Positions 40,407 through 52,874 of a stretch of 64,000 nucleotides of DNA are shown here, piece by piece (the first letter of the stretch is position 1; each line of letters opens with the position of its first letter). This stretch comes from Gigaspora rosea (taxonomy: Eukaryota > Glomeromycota > Glomeromycetes > Diversisporales > Gigasporaceae), in contig QKWP01000051.1 of the NCBI GenBank assembly GCA_003550325.1, positions 540,550-604,549 of the forward strand. The letters run 5' to 3'. The position numbers and the translations under genes are program-made. The notes beneath the pieces are model-generated. The model saw only the letters and a program-made list of their open reading frames with translations, was not told the origin of the DNA and did no database searches.

Positions 40407-42429
40407 TTAAATATTATCCGGAACTTCTATAATACTCATAGTTTTACTACCTTTCAGTTTTAATAGACTTTGGTTGATTTCTGTTATATTATACGCTTTA
40501 CTTGTATATATATTATTTTCTTTAATTGCTGACAATTTTAAAAATTGACTTTTAATTGTATTTTTGACTTTACTTACAATAATATTTTTCCGCATATTTT
40601 TATTTTTGACTTCACTTACAATAATATCTTTCCATATATTTTTATCTTTGACTTCACTTTCAATAAAATTTAACCATTCATTAAGTTTAATAATTATTTC
40701 ACTAGATGTTGGACGTTTTTCTGGATCAGAATCCATACATTGATTTGCTAATTCAATATAACAATCAGGAATTCCTGGTCCAAATTTTGGTCGTAGTCCA
40801 TTACAAATCATAATTGCAAGATTGTTGTCAAATTTATAATTATTAAAAGGTCTTTGACCAGTTGTTATTTCTGTCATGATTATTCCGAATGAATAAATAT
40901 CTGAAGCTTTAGTATATGGTTGTTTTTGAAAGAGCTCCGGTGCAATATAAGGTAAAACTCCATGAATACGTTCTTCTTGTTCCATTTCATTAAGCGGTTT
41001 TGATAAACCTAGATCAGTGATATATGCTTCATAATCTTCTTTCAACAGGATATTTCCAGGATGAATATCTCGATGTAAATATTCTTTAGAATGAATATGA
41101 TCAAGATTAGTTATAATGTCATAGAGTATCTTTAATTTGAGTTTCCATTTAAATTTAAGGATATTGACAAGATTTTTGCTCAATGAACCGTATTTTGCAT
41201 AACTAAGCACTAAAATGTAATCTTTTGTTTTTTCATCTCTTGATATTCCTAAATATTGATCTAAATTATGGCAAGCTTTCAACTAAAAAACAAAAATAAA
41301 TTATATATTTAATCAAATATAATTTTTAATAATAAAAATAATATTCAAATATATTAATATAAACCTCTTTTATAAATGGTTCTCTATTTTTATTGGAATC
41401 TTTTACAAGCTTAATTGCCACTTCTTCATATGAACCATGGTTATTTAAATATTTTGTTTTGAAAACTGTAGAAAAGGCTCCTTTACCTATTTCTTTAATA
41501 TTTTCAAAATTTTCAAATGATATCCAATGAAAATATTCTTTCTTTTTTTCAATACTATTTTGTTCATTAATAGCGGATTTTAAATACCATTCAAAAGCAA
41601 TATCTATATTCTTTTCAACAACAATTCCATTTTGATAAAATTCGCCAACCATGTACATTCCATTAGCACATCCCATCTCTGCTGATTTTTTATAATAGTC
41701 GAACGCTTTACATTTATCTTTTATAACTCCCTCTCTATAATGATAACAATATCCTACAGAATACATCCCAATAGCATATCCCATATCTGCAGATTTTTTA
41801 TAAAATTCAAATGCTTTATATTTATCTTCTTTAACTCCAATTTCATATGCATAGCAATAACCGACATCATGTGTTCCAATAACATCACCCATATCAGCAG
41901 ATTTTTGACAATATTCGAATGCTTTATTTTCATTCTTTTCGACTTCGATTCCAGTTTCATAATAATATCCAACTACTCCTATTCCTTTAACATCTCCCAT
42001 CTCCGCAGAATTTAGAAAATATTTGAATGCTTTTTTCATGTCCTTTTTTACTCCAATTCCTGCATAATAACATACACCAATTGCAAATATATCTCCCATT
42101 TTTGCAGCTTTTTGGAAATACATGTCTGCTTTACGATTATTCACTTCAACTCCGATTCCACAAAAATAACAATACCCAACATTACACGTTCCAGCTGCAT
42201 CACCCATTTCTGCTGATTTTAGGTAATAAACAAAAGCCTTACGTAAATCCCTTTCAACTCCGATTCCAAGATAATAACAATTTCCAACATTACACGTTCC
42301 AGCGGCGTTCCCCATCTCATCTTCTTTAAGATATAATTCAAATGTCTTACGTTCATCCTTCTCTATGCCAATACCTTTTTGATTATTTTTAGCAAGCTTA
42401 TTAATTCCTGACGATGTCAATTGGTCCAT
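40407..42429 (-). CDS. Sel1-repeat/protein-kinase fusion, two exons (646 aa)
   Basis: CDS join of 42429-41365 and 41282-40407, start MDQLTSSGINKLAK. Residues about 15-290 hold eight or so Sel1 repeats ([AG]-x-x-[YF]-x-x-K-[SA]-A-[ED]-M-G ... V-G-Y-C-Y-x-x-G-I-G-V-x-x). A kinase domain follows: ENIKEIGKGAFSTVFKTKY (Gly loop), VAIKLVKD (Lys), then after the intron LHRDIHPGNILL (catalytic loop), ITDLGLSKPL (DLG in place of DFG), GVLPYIAPELF (APE), DIYSFGIIMTEITTGQRPF and CMDSDPEKRPTSSEI. It is TKL-like by sequence. The tail has a repeated unit (VKDKNIWKDIIVSEVKNKN). Likely a cytoplasmic signalling kinase with a scaffold N-terminus. All key catalytic residues are present, and the frame is open in both exons. 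It is the only host gene here that looks intact. Confidence 0.9.
41283..41364 (-). other. Intron of the Sel1-kinase gene (82 nt)
   Basis: The donor GTTTAT follows the codon for the Glu of FIKE, and the acceptor TTTTTTAG precedes TTGAAAGCTTGCC (L-K-A-C). The joined frame is phase 0 and links the kinase N-lobe helix C region to HNLDQYLGI. Confidence 0.8.
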
Positions 42430-44161
42430 GTTGATGGTTTAAACATGAAAATTATCAGTATGTCAATTTGAATTTAAAGTTCAAACTATAAATTTTTTTT
42501 TAAGTAGAGTAATACAATCTATTAAATTTGTTTAACAATTCGCATATCAATACGGATTGCACTTCACACAAATCATTAATCATATGGTTTACACAAATCT
42601 AGAACTTGCACTAATTAGATTATGGTGTGCCACAATGGGTTTCATATGGACTAATTAAACAAAACTATGTCGGTTACATTGATCATTTTATTAATCGAAT
42701 ATAATTTTACTTTACTTAATTACAAATAAAAGTGCAAAATTTCAAAGTTGTCACACACAAATATTGCATTATTTTTCAGCTTTTTTATTTTTTTTTAACG
42801 AAATTATTCGTCAGAACTGTTCAAAATTAATAATTTCTGATTTATATGTTTAAATAATTTTTTCGTCATAATTATGAATTTCAAGTATTCTATTAGACGA
42901 ATGCTCAGAGCCCACATATATTAATAGAGAAAAAAACAAAAACATGGTTTTATTCTAGACTTTATATAAATCACTAGTGAAAATTCCAGGTAATTTAGCG
43001 CTTAAATAATAAGCTCATACTTTTTAAATTCTGTATCTAAAATATCTATTTCATATAAGTTTAATAATATCTGATAGATTAAAGCATAAATTATAACTTC
43101 TCTTGATTGGCTCAACATGATGTGTGTGGTGCCGGTGTAAGGTATATAAGTAATTAGTAATAATATAACAAAAATCTTCAATATGATAAATCAAATAGTT
43201 TGTTGACATAGTTTTGATTAATTAGTCCGTGTGACAACTCAATAGTATGTGGTGTAGAAATAATATGAAATTACTAATATTTGATTTTAGTAAAAAACCA
43301 GCTCCTGAAATGTTAGAAGGGAATTAATTAAGTTGATTAATGCAGAAAAATGGGTTGATTGATTTAGATAAAAAAAAAAAAAATCAATAGTAGGAATAGA
43401 AATATGCTTAAGACTATGATTGTTAATTATTGTCGTGGATCATAATGAAATTGGATTAAATGAAATGTGGGTTTCTATTTAAAATGAATATATAGAAACC
43501 AGTATAGTATAGCTTGTCTAATGAGTAGTAACCTTGGTACATTATGCATAGTAAATATACCGAAAGTATAACTTTTTGTATATAAATTATACTGCATGTA
43601 TATATTTATTTACATAGTGTATATATCTTGAATCATGATTTTTTTACATTTCTATGTATAACTGCAGTACATTCATGAAATAATTTAAATGTTAAATTTA
43701 ATATTCTATATTTTTTTCGAATTTTTTAATTCAATAATTTGATTGGTCATCACTTATAGGGTCTTTCGTAAGTGATCTGAGGTTTGTGTAACCAAGAACA
43801 GAAGTTTTACCCAAGTATACATACCAGAGTATTACCTCCCGGGTAGCTCTAGTTATTACTTTGTTATTCGGTTACCCCGGGTAACCCAAGTAATGCTTGA
43901 CTCGGGTATAGCCTTTAAGAATCGGATTTGGTTTACCGGAACAATCAGATACACAAAGAAATTATTGTAAAGTTTCTAAATTGCAAATTCTATTAACATC
44001 TAAATATGAGTTTTTCGATAAGCACTAAATTATTTGATGGGAAAAACTTCTAACCAAAATTCATTATATAGAAGTTACTTATTAGATAAGAAAGTATTTA
44101 ACACTTTTTTTGTCAAGAAATTTCAAATAAAAATTTTCAGAAACGAACGATAATAATAAGT
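42430..44161. other. Gene-free stretch upstream of the kinase gene
   Basis: AT-rich; would include the kinase promoter. Near 43810-43915 lie CCCGGGTA / TACCCCGGGTAACCC motifs resembling the hAT-like family at 58143, probably a decayed piece. No gene seen. Confidence 0.35.
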
Positions 44162-44386
44162 GTGGCAGCTTATGCTGAAATCGGCTTATGCTGAAAATTT
44201 AAGTTATTTTATTATGAAATTATAAAATTTTAGAGGGCTTTTTCAAGGGTATTGTTTTATATAGTTTGGTTAGGGTTTAGAGTTAGGGTTATTAACAAAA
44301 GAGTATATGTGGATTTTAGTAGGTATTATAGATTTAAATAGAGACCCCGGATTTCAGCATAAGCCAATTTTAGCATAAGCCGCCAC
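44162..44386. mobile_element. MITE with 7-bp flanking duplication (225 bp)
   Basis: The ends GTGGCAGCTTATGCTGAAAT and (inverted) CATAAGCCGCCAC carry a doubled GGCTTATGCTGAAA motif. AATAAGT flanks both sides (44155-44161, 44387-44393). Confidence 0.75.
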
Positions 44387-44628
44387 AATAAGTAAAATCA
44401 AAAATGTGTTCTCATAAATTCAGGGACAAACTAAAAATTTACTTGTTCCCGAAATCCTTTCGGTTTTGTCTAATGAATCATTTAACTCCGGAATTACAAT
44501 GCTATTTTCGGACTGAAATTTCGAAGACAGAAATGTGGTTTCCGATGAGTTAGGTGGCTTTAGGATGAAGTCGAAGAGATTTCCGTTATCCAAAATTGTT
44601 ATCCGGATAATCCTAGCTGGGTCTAAGC

Positions 44629-44880
44629 TAGAGTTGGGTAACGAAACCCGAGACTATATATAAAATCCCGAAACCTTTCCCGAAACCCCGAAACCTTTTC
44701 TGAACTTTATACTATACTGAAAGGGTTAGAATTTTAATTTTAGACTTTAAGACATAAAGTACATGATAATTAGATTGCATTTCAGAAATATTTTGGTTAC
44801 TTTATAGTAAATGTGCATTAGTTATTAACATTCTAATTTGAAGGTTTCGGAAAGGTTTCGGGTTTCGGGTCACAACTCTA
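44629..44880. mobile_element. hAT-type MITE (252 bp)
   Basis: Ends TAGAGTTGGGTAACG and CGGGTCACAACTCTA; exact 8-bp duplication GTCTAAGC at 44621-44628 and 44881-44888. Subterminal CCCGAAACC / GGTTTCGGG repeats. Confidence 0.85.
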
Positions 44881-45284
44881 GTCTAAGCTCTATATCAGTA
44901 TATACGATATTTCTAGTTTTCATCGCTGTGCTAAAAATTGATATACAGTTGAACCTCCCAAACTGGTATGCATGGTGGCAATTTTATTAATAGAATAAAG
45001 AAAATAATTGTATATTTGCTTTAGAAATATTTAATATTTTGAATTTTTAATAATTTTACAATTATTAATAAAATTTTAAAATTTAAAAACTTAAATATAT
45101 GAATATATTAATATAGTATTTAATATAGGTTGTATTTAAGTTTTGGTTAAAATTATTTAATTATTAAAGCTTATATATAAAATTTAGTTAATATAAACCA
45201 AATTTAAAGTGGATAAAATTTTGGGAATTCTTATATTATAGCTAATATAACCTTTATATATATTGTTCGGGGTCCTATCATAGT

Positions 45285-45850
45285 ACTGTAGAATTCACAA
45301 CCAACACAAACCGTGTATCATGATAGCAAAATTCATAGCAAAATTTTACAATAAATCATGATAGAATTTACGACTATGATTCCAACACAAACTATCTCAC
45401 CATAGTAGTTTGTAAATTTTTGTAATGAAATCTTTTACAGTAAGTTATAATAGAAATTGTGACTTAATTTCAATACATACAATATACTACTTTGTTACCA
45501 ACTTAAATATATATTGTGTCATCATGATAGCTCATATATTTTGTGATAGAATGTTTTTACAGTAAATCAAATAGAAATTATGACAATTTCAATACAATCT
45601 AAATAATCTTAATTGAGAGTCTTAAAATTTATCTAAGAATGCCCAAACTTTGTTACTTTTGATGAATAAGCTTGAGTAAAATAATTCTTTAGCAAATATG
45701 AGAAAAAAATTTTGCATTTACCATAATAAGTAGTAACAACTTATACTAATTTGCTATAGAACTACTTGCACCAAATTCTATTCTAATATTTTGAAACTCA
45801 AAAAATTAATTATATTCGCATAGCTCACTGTATTTGCTGACACGCTTCTT
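45285..45850. repeat. Interspersed repeat family R1, copy 3 (reverse)
   Basis: Reverse complement of the sequence at 27873-29500 and 35385-36170 (for example CTCACTGTATTTGCTGACAC at the right edge pairs with the GCAAATGCAATGAG entry block). Confidence 0.6.
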
Positions 45851-46921
45851 GTTCTTGATTAGCACAATTCGCGGAAGATTTTTATTATAAAAGCCATATT
45901 TATATCTGGCCCACTTTTTATTTTAGTATTTCTTGTAAGGCTTATTGGTTTAACAATTTGTACTGTACAAACTAAAACATATCGAATATATTGGGTATGT
46001 AATTTTAATTGAAAATTTAATAATGTTGAATGTATCGATATTATCAAAAGTATTAATGTAATATAAAAATTATAGATCTTTTATATACTGATTATGCTGA
46101 AATTAATAATAATTTAATTGAATCAGCTGAAAAATTATTCGACTAGTTTTTTTGTCAGAAACAGTTGTAAACAATCCCATTTATTTTCAAAATAAAGCTA
46201 ATATAATCTCTAATAACTGGATTTATTTTTTATTATTATCAGTTTTGACAAGATCAGCCTTGATAAAGTGAACTGCAAAATAGAGAAAATTTACTAAACG
46301 AACTATTAATAAGAGGAATAATAATTATATAACATTAATAAAGTTAATTAACATTTTAATAATTGGCATTTTATTTAGACACAATTAATTTAGTACTAAC
46401 CCATTGAATGGACTTTTTATTTATTGAATTAAGTCTGATTTACGATACAGTATAGATGATTGTAATTATGTATCAGATAAGTTACCAACAGATTTTTCAA
46501 AAAATAAATATTAATAATAAAATAAATAAAGTTGCATTTGTCTTTTTTTTGGGATAATTTATTATTGATCGGTAAAATTATACCAACTCAAATATAACGT
46601 GCACTTCATTTTAAACTACATACAGTACATATGTACGTACGTAAATTTGAAAGCGATGTCTAATATAAATACAATACAGAATTTTGTTGAGTTATGACTT
46701 TAGATAAATCTAGCTTACCCAATCCTAATCTTAAAAAAATGTTACTATAGGGCTCAATCATTAAATTTCACTTCAGAGATAATCTCATGTTTTAAATATT
46801 TAATTAATTAAAACGAAAATAAAATACTTTTTTTTTATCATTAATAATTAAAATACCAAAATATTATATGTACTATATATATGTATGCTCTTGAAAAACC
46901 ATGTTAAACAAAATACCTATA
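45851..46921. other. Gene-free AT-rich stretch
   Basis: No convincing coding frame or clear repeat recognised. Confidence 0.4.
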
Positions 46922-47712
46922 TAAGGGAGACGGGTATTATGATGAAGTTAAAGTTTCTACAATGAAAACTTTTTATTAACTCGCATAAATACCAAATATT
47001 TTTGGCATTAATTCATATTATATTCAAGAATAAGCCAATATAAAAATAAAAGAAGCAAAAAAATTAGAATTGGCCAAATGATCATCATCATGTGCAACGT
47101 ATTATAAATCAGAAATTTTGATTGATAGGGTATTATGACGAATTTAATTTTAGCAGCAAAAAAAAATTTTTTCGCTTTTATTCGTTTCCTTTAGACCTAG
47201 ATTTTGGTCAACCTCTTTTTCGGTTGGTCGCTTCTTTTTTTTGAGCTATTTCAGCTTTCTTTTTGGCCACTGTTTCTTTTTTTGGGCTAGCATAATATAA
47301 TGTAATAAACTATTCTGTAATGTACACTTTTATGTAACGCATCACCAGTTATATAAATGAATCTTTTTATTAAACTATCTAGTACAGCACTAAAGTAAAT
47401 ATTGACAATGGATCTAGATTTATTGCATCATTATTGCATCAGTCATAAAACGCATTTGTTTTGAAAAGATTAAAAAACAAAAAATAAGACGAAATGTCTA
47501 AAGAAAAAAAAGAGCAAAAAGTCTAAGTGTTACAAAATAAAATGTGCAGTGTAAATTTAAATCACATCAATCAAGCATTTCTTTTTAAAGAAACAAGTTC
47601 TATCACATGATGTTATTAGCCATTCTTCACATTACTCAACACATGTTTCATTATAACGCATAATTAATAGTTCGTCATTAAGTTATAATATCGTTTTGCC
47701 TTTATATCTTGT

Positions 47713-47812
47713 AATCTAGTGGTCCAAATCTGGTAATTTTTATATCATTCGAATCCTCTCACTAAGGGGATTCGAATGGTGAAAAAATTATTCAATTTGG
47801 ATTACAGATTCA
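47713..47812. repeat. ~100 bp palindrome with ATTCGAATCCTCT core
   Basis: GTGGTCCAAATCTGG...ATTCGAATCCTCTC pairs with GGGGATTCGAATGGTG...TTTGGATTAC. The same palindrome type occurs twice inside the MITE at 60178-60636 (GTGGTCCAATCTGG...GGTACCATTCGA), so this is a mobile hairpin family. Confidence 0.65.
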
Positions 47813-47874
47813 CAAAATATTCCAAATTCATCATAATACCCCCTTCATCATAATTAAAGATATGGATCATATAG

Positions 47875-48330
47875 TCGACTAATCGACTAAATATTTTTGT
47901 AGTCAGTCGATCAATTAATTGATTAGTCGATTAGTCAATTAATTGATTAGTCGATTAGTCAATTAGTCGACTAGTCGACTAGTTTGGTTAATAACGAATA
48001 TATCAGCACAGTATATATTTTATTTACACATGCATATATATATGCATATATATGTATGCGTATTCTATAATATATATTTCATAAACCTGACTAAATCGAC
48101 TAATTGATTAATCAGACTAATCGACTAATTGATTAATCGATTAATCAACTAATCGACTAATCGACTAATTGACTAATCGACTAGTCGATTAGTCGACTAA
48201 TCGATTAATCGATTAGTCGATTAGTTGATTAGTCGATTAGTCGATTAGTCGATTAATCGATTAGTCGATTTTTAGTTAGTCGATGACTAACAGTTTTAGT
48301 CGACTGACTAATCGACTAGAAATTTTTGAC
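47875..48330. repeat. TCGATTAG / CTAATCGA octamer-type arrays in inverted orientation
   Basis: Two blocks of imperfect TCGATTAGTCGA / CGACTAATCGA repeats (about 47875-47985 and 48075-48330) flank an AT-rich centre. Outer ends AGTCGACTAATCGACTAAAT and (inverted) GACTAATCGACTAGAAAT suggest an old element whose subterminal repeats expanded. Confidence 0.6.
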
Positions 48331-48369
48331 CGATTCCTATTCTTAATCATAATACCCCCGTCTCCCTTA

Positions 48370-50340
48370 TATTACTGAACTATATAAAAAAAAATTAAGC
48401 TCTTAAATAATAATAATAATAATAATCAAAGACTATCGTGTTGCAAAAATATTAGTATAAAAGCTGGAATATTTAGTTGAAGCATAATAGTTAGTTATAA
48501 GTTGAATTTAAAAAATAAATAAACATTTTATTTAAAAATTTATTTAAAAATAACTCACTCTGTTATTGATAGACTAGTTTTATATTTATTATACATTTCA
48601 TCTATGAATTGTCGTCTCATGGCATACTTGTAAATAGGAATCAAATTAAACCAATAATCATAGCAAATTGAAAGCCAAAATGATGCGATAAATAGATAAT
48701 ACATACGGTTGCCTTATCTGAGTCTCTATAAGATTCTGATATGCATCATGAGCTGATATAGCAGTGTTCCTACAAATGAACCAATAATATATCGACTCAC
48801 TATCATACCATCAAACTAATGGGCTAAATGCTTAAAAAGATATATATATATTATTTAAAGAAAATGCCAAAAATAAAATGAAAATATATGTGATTACCAA
48901 GTGATTCTCATTTAATTTTGATATATCAGCATTCCAATTGACTCTTCCTTTTTCCGTTTTCTTTTCATTATTAGGCCGTTTGAAGTTAATTTTTCGGTTA
49001 ACATCACCTCCCCTCTCCCCCCAACGGCCCCCCGGCCCTCCCAGTAAAATGAACATATGAAAAAAAATAAAAAAATAAAATATTATCATTATTTAGAAAT
49101 CAAATTCAATATATAAATTCATTTATTACTTCCTGCATGAGATATTACTAGTATATATTAAGTATTTATAAAGTGGCTGGCGTACGTACATAGCTCTATA
49201 TCTGATATATGGAGACTTCTAAAGCGGAGCAGAATCACATGACACCTGACCAATCAAATTAGGAATTTGATGATCTTTGGCGAAGCAAACAAGAATGAGG
49301 AACGAAAACCTTGAAAAATACAAAAAACGACAGTCTAAACTGGGACACTTGAAGAAGAGTGAACCCAGTAATGATCACGAATTGTGTCACCCTCGATATA
49401 ATCACTTGTTAATTTTGATTGGTCGAAAGAATATAAACAAAATCAGATGATACAGATAATCACATACAAACAACTAGTTTGTGTAACTATAACGTAAGCA
49501 TTGCTGCATTATTTCCCAGGACCTTGTCGTTACAGCTTTACTAAAGGAATTTCATTTAAGCTTCGCTATTAGATTAGAAGGAACTTTACGAACTAAAAAT
49601 TCTCAAGAAAGCTTTTAAGGTAAAAGTTTTTAAGGTGAAAAGGGCAGTTTCACAGGTGAAATTTTGAGCTAGAACGATTTCTGCATCGTCTTGGGGTTTT
49701 TTATATTCTTTTTGAAAATGTCCACTTAATACAAAAATATTTTGCATTTTGTCTTTTTTATTAGTGACAATTTCTTTATAAGTCGATTACAACCTTTTAG
49801 TCTAGCATTAGCACCTGTCTTGGAATATTTTCATTGGTCTGTTGCTTTGTGTTCAACGAGTTGAATTAATTATTAAATAAGTTATGCAATACTTTTACTT
49901 TTTAATTATGAGGTCCTTTATGATTTAGTTAAATCTTCTGAAATTCATTTAATTAAGTCTAAAGCTCACTAATTACGATCTTATGTTCTTAGATTTATAG
50001 TCAAGAAAATAGCAAAATAGTAGTGCTACAAAAATGGAGCAATGATATTTTAACAATTTTTGGTATGTTAACTGTTACAATGCTATTTAGCTTATATGTT
50101 TAATTTATTTGATTTATAATTTATTAAGGGCATAAATTCGAATTTTTTTTTAAAGGTAAAATTATATATATATATTGTTTGTACAAAGTGCAATTTGAAA
50201 ATAAAAAATTTATAAAAAAAGTTCTTTTTGAAACAATAGTAATTATCAAAAATATTTTTGAAAATTTCAATATGCATCTAATATTACATTGGCGATATCT
50301 AAAAATTATTAAAAGTAAGTGTGTGAATTAAATTTAAATT
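48370..50340. other. Gene-free stretch with two isolated transposon ends
   Basis: At 48973-49060 lies one end of the AGGCC family (AGGCCGTTTGAAGTTAAT). At 49345-49430 lies one end of the foldback/Merlin-like family (GGGACACTTGAAGAAGAGTG then AACCCAGTAATGATCAC). No partner end for either was found nearby. No coding gene seen. Confidence 0.5.
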
Positions 50341-50354
50341 CAGCTTGATTTTTT

Positions 50355-51310
50355 TTATTTATAACCACTAATTACTTCTTTTAAACTTTTACCATATAAT
50401 TTTATATGTTCTACTAACTTATTGAATGCATCACTTTCATTCTGAGCAAATCGTCGCCTCCATATGTATTCCAGAAAGTAAGCATCATATAAGTCTTTGA
50501 CTGTTCCGTATCGTGGAAGTGAAGTTTTTACTGCAAGCCAAGTTGATTCGATTGTGTTTGTGTGAATTCCTGTTTCAGGATCTTTAAAGTGTTTCGAATG
50601 ATTAACAGTTCCATAATTCCACCCATAGTTTTTAAAGTCTTCAGTCTGGTAAGCAGACCAACAGTCACTGTAAATCGTAGTACCTTTTTCAACATACTCT
50701 TCTAAAATTTTAGTTAATGTTTCTTTGGTACAATTAGGAACTGTCACCAAGAACATTTTACCTGAATCTCTTTCAACCCCACCAAACACCCACTGTCCAT
50801 CCACCCTCTTGCCTTTATTAAATTTTCACTTACCAAATTTACTTTCATCGATTTCAACAATCTTATCTTCACCTCCAATTTTTTGATTTTTTTCATTCAT
50901 TATAGCTACACTACATACATCACGACAAAAATTATACCAATCTACCATCATTTTAGAACTAGCATCACTCTCAGCAACAACAAATTTTTGGGGCAGTTTA
51001 TGAGACCAACAGAACATGATTTTAGCAATTTGGGCTAGAGATAATTTAGAATTAGTTATCCATGTATCCGATCTTATAATAGTTGAAAAACCACAAGCAG
51101 TTTTTGAGGTGCAGGCCCATTTTTGATTATCAATGCGGGAATGATCTTTTGTTTTGCGCATGGGGCTTTCACATTTTTTACAAAAACGAATTCGAGGAAG
51201 AATTTCAAGTTCTTCAAAAAATTCTACAGAATGCTCAGTATCTTGTATATTAAGGTAAATATCACCATAATTTTTACTAGAGCTGATGATGAAATGTCTG
51301 TCATGATTTT
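50355..51310 (-). pseudogene. Merlin (IS1595/ISXO2-like) DNA transposase, decayed
   Basis: Merlin transposases cut and paste DNA with a DDE core. From the 5' side: EFFEELEILPRIRFCKKC opens a zinc ribbon (C-x2-C ... WACTSKTACGFS), then a helical DNA-binding part (LSLAQIAKIMFCWSHKLPQK). The DDE core follows: IGGEDKIVEIDESKFGK (Asp), DGQWVFGGVERDSGKMFLV, KGTTIYSDCWSAY (Asp), HTNTIESTWLAVK (Glu). The natural end is LKEVISGYK at 50355. All three catalytic residues are present. Damage: a TGA at about 50823-50825 between FGK and KFNKGKR, where Arg is usual (CGA to TGA fits CpG decay), and a frame change near the N-terminus around 51230-51300. No flanking inverted-repeat pair was found, although an end of a candidate family lies at 49345. 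Confidence 0.85.
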
Positions 51311-51349
51311 GTTAGAAAGTTTGAAGATAATAAGAGCTTGAGTTAGATT

Positions 51350-52870
51350 ATTTTAATCCGTTTTGAAATTTTATTAATTTTATTTGCATGTCTTTTATAT
51401 TTTAAAAAATACTAGAAATTTGCAATAATGTAGACTTATTAGTTTGGTGATGTGTTTATTAATTTTTTTTTCTATTTAATTATGGCGTTCTCAAATATCT
51501 TTAATGAAGCTAATAAAGAATCTGATTAACTAGTTGATCAATCAAGTTATTGTTGAGTATTTGAAAATGCTATTCATACTAATTTTTTTTTTAAAAAAAA
51601 AATAGAATTGATCTTATCAAATTACAACTTCAGAATTCAAGAAAACTTAACAATATAGACATATTTTTTTAACATTGGAAGTATTCTATTGAATTTTTTT
51701 TGTTATAATTTATTCATATTTTTTTTATTTTTCCCATAAATTCAAGAATATCTACAAATTTACTATATTTTATATCATAATATTAAAGAATTATTTCATT
51801 TAAAAACAATCTACATATCATTGAAATAGCTTCTTTTTATATTTCATAATAATATATATGCTTGAATTAGCAATTAATCAAAAGGACCGGCCCAATTTTT
51901 GGATGGACGGATCGATTAATAGCCCTAGTGGGTATATATTATAGTGAATTGTTACTTGGTGTGATTAGCAAAATAACTTCTTCCAATTACGATTAATGTC
52001 TGAATGGAAGAGCTTCTATACTTAACTATCTATAATAAGCTTAATGTAAAATATAAATATAGAAAGTGAAAAAATCAGCGAAATAACTATATTGAACGTA
52101 TTGAGTAGCAATTTTCATATAGATATACATCTATGAGAATTTAAAAAGTTTAATTACTAAAACTAGGAATTTATTGGATAAATATGCAAACTTGATTTTT
52201 AATAAATTAGCCAAATTTAGTATGCAATATTTTGTAATCCATAAACTCTTATTAATGTGTATTGATATTAAAAAAACTGATAATTTATAATTTGACAAAA
52301 TAATACATAACTTATATGCGGATCGAGCAGATTACACTTAATCCTGATTTGAACAATATACAGTATTTGCATATAGGCGTTGTTTTGGGACACGAGTTTG
52401 AGGCAAGCTATAGTTAATTTAGCAGAATAAAATTATATTTTTAACATCATTAAAAATCCTCGGCTAAATTAATCATTAGCTTGTTTTCAAATATGTGTTT
52501 CTAAATAACGCCCATAGGCATTATTTCGCACAAATGCTGACATTAATAAATTTCTCTATTTTATTAACATTAACAGCAGCCCGTTCTCATTATATATTAT
52601 ACCTTGTTTAAAAAAAAAAAAAATTCAACCTGCTGACTAGAATCAAGTTATGCAAATAAAAAATTAACTTTGCATGGCCTAATATAAATGAAATTTGACA
52701 TCCATTTTTTGAATATCACATGATGGTAAAATCAAACCTGCGCCCTGTCAAATTTCAAGTGAACTTTGAAATCTTATGATACTAAAATCCGGATTTCTGA
52801 ATTTCATGTAACCAATTGATCTACACTATATAATTGCTATAACCTGGGTTAAATTAACCCAAGGTAATCA
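51350..52870. other. Gene-free AT-rich stretch with a half MITE
   Basis: At about 52600-52683 lies one half of an AGGCC-family MITE (..AAAAATTAACTTTGCATGGC then CT). No gene or RNA recognised. Confidence 0.4.
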
Positions 52871-52874
52871 GAAC

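Larger units (their letters stand above)
46922..48369. mobile_element. TIR element with TA target site and nested palindromes (1.45 kb)
   Basis: The ends TAAGGGAGACGGGTATTATG and (inverted) CATAATACCCCCGTCTCCCT then TA are flanked by TA. Secondary inverted copies of GGGTATTATGA lie inside (about 47128 and 47828). It has no transposase. It contains the palindromes listed separately. TA duplication would fit a Tc1/mariner-type mover, but this is not decisive. Confidence 0.6.

Noticed and set aside
47875-48330. TCGATTAG arrays as a CRISPR or regulatory-operator cluster
   Set aside because: They are imperfect octamer arrays in inverted orientation inside a TIR element; no spacers or adjacent gene.
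48832-49089. Minus-strand frame with GGPGGRWGERGG
   Set aside because: It arises from the C-rich end of an AGGCC-family MITE piece.
50826-50850. A spliceosomal intron (GGTAAGTG) to explain the stop in the Merlin transposase
   Set aside because: A good donor word is present, but the coding frame resumes within about 20 bases, too short for an intron; a CGA to TGA change is simpler.
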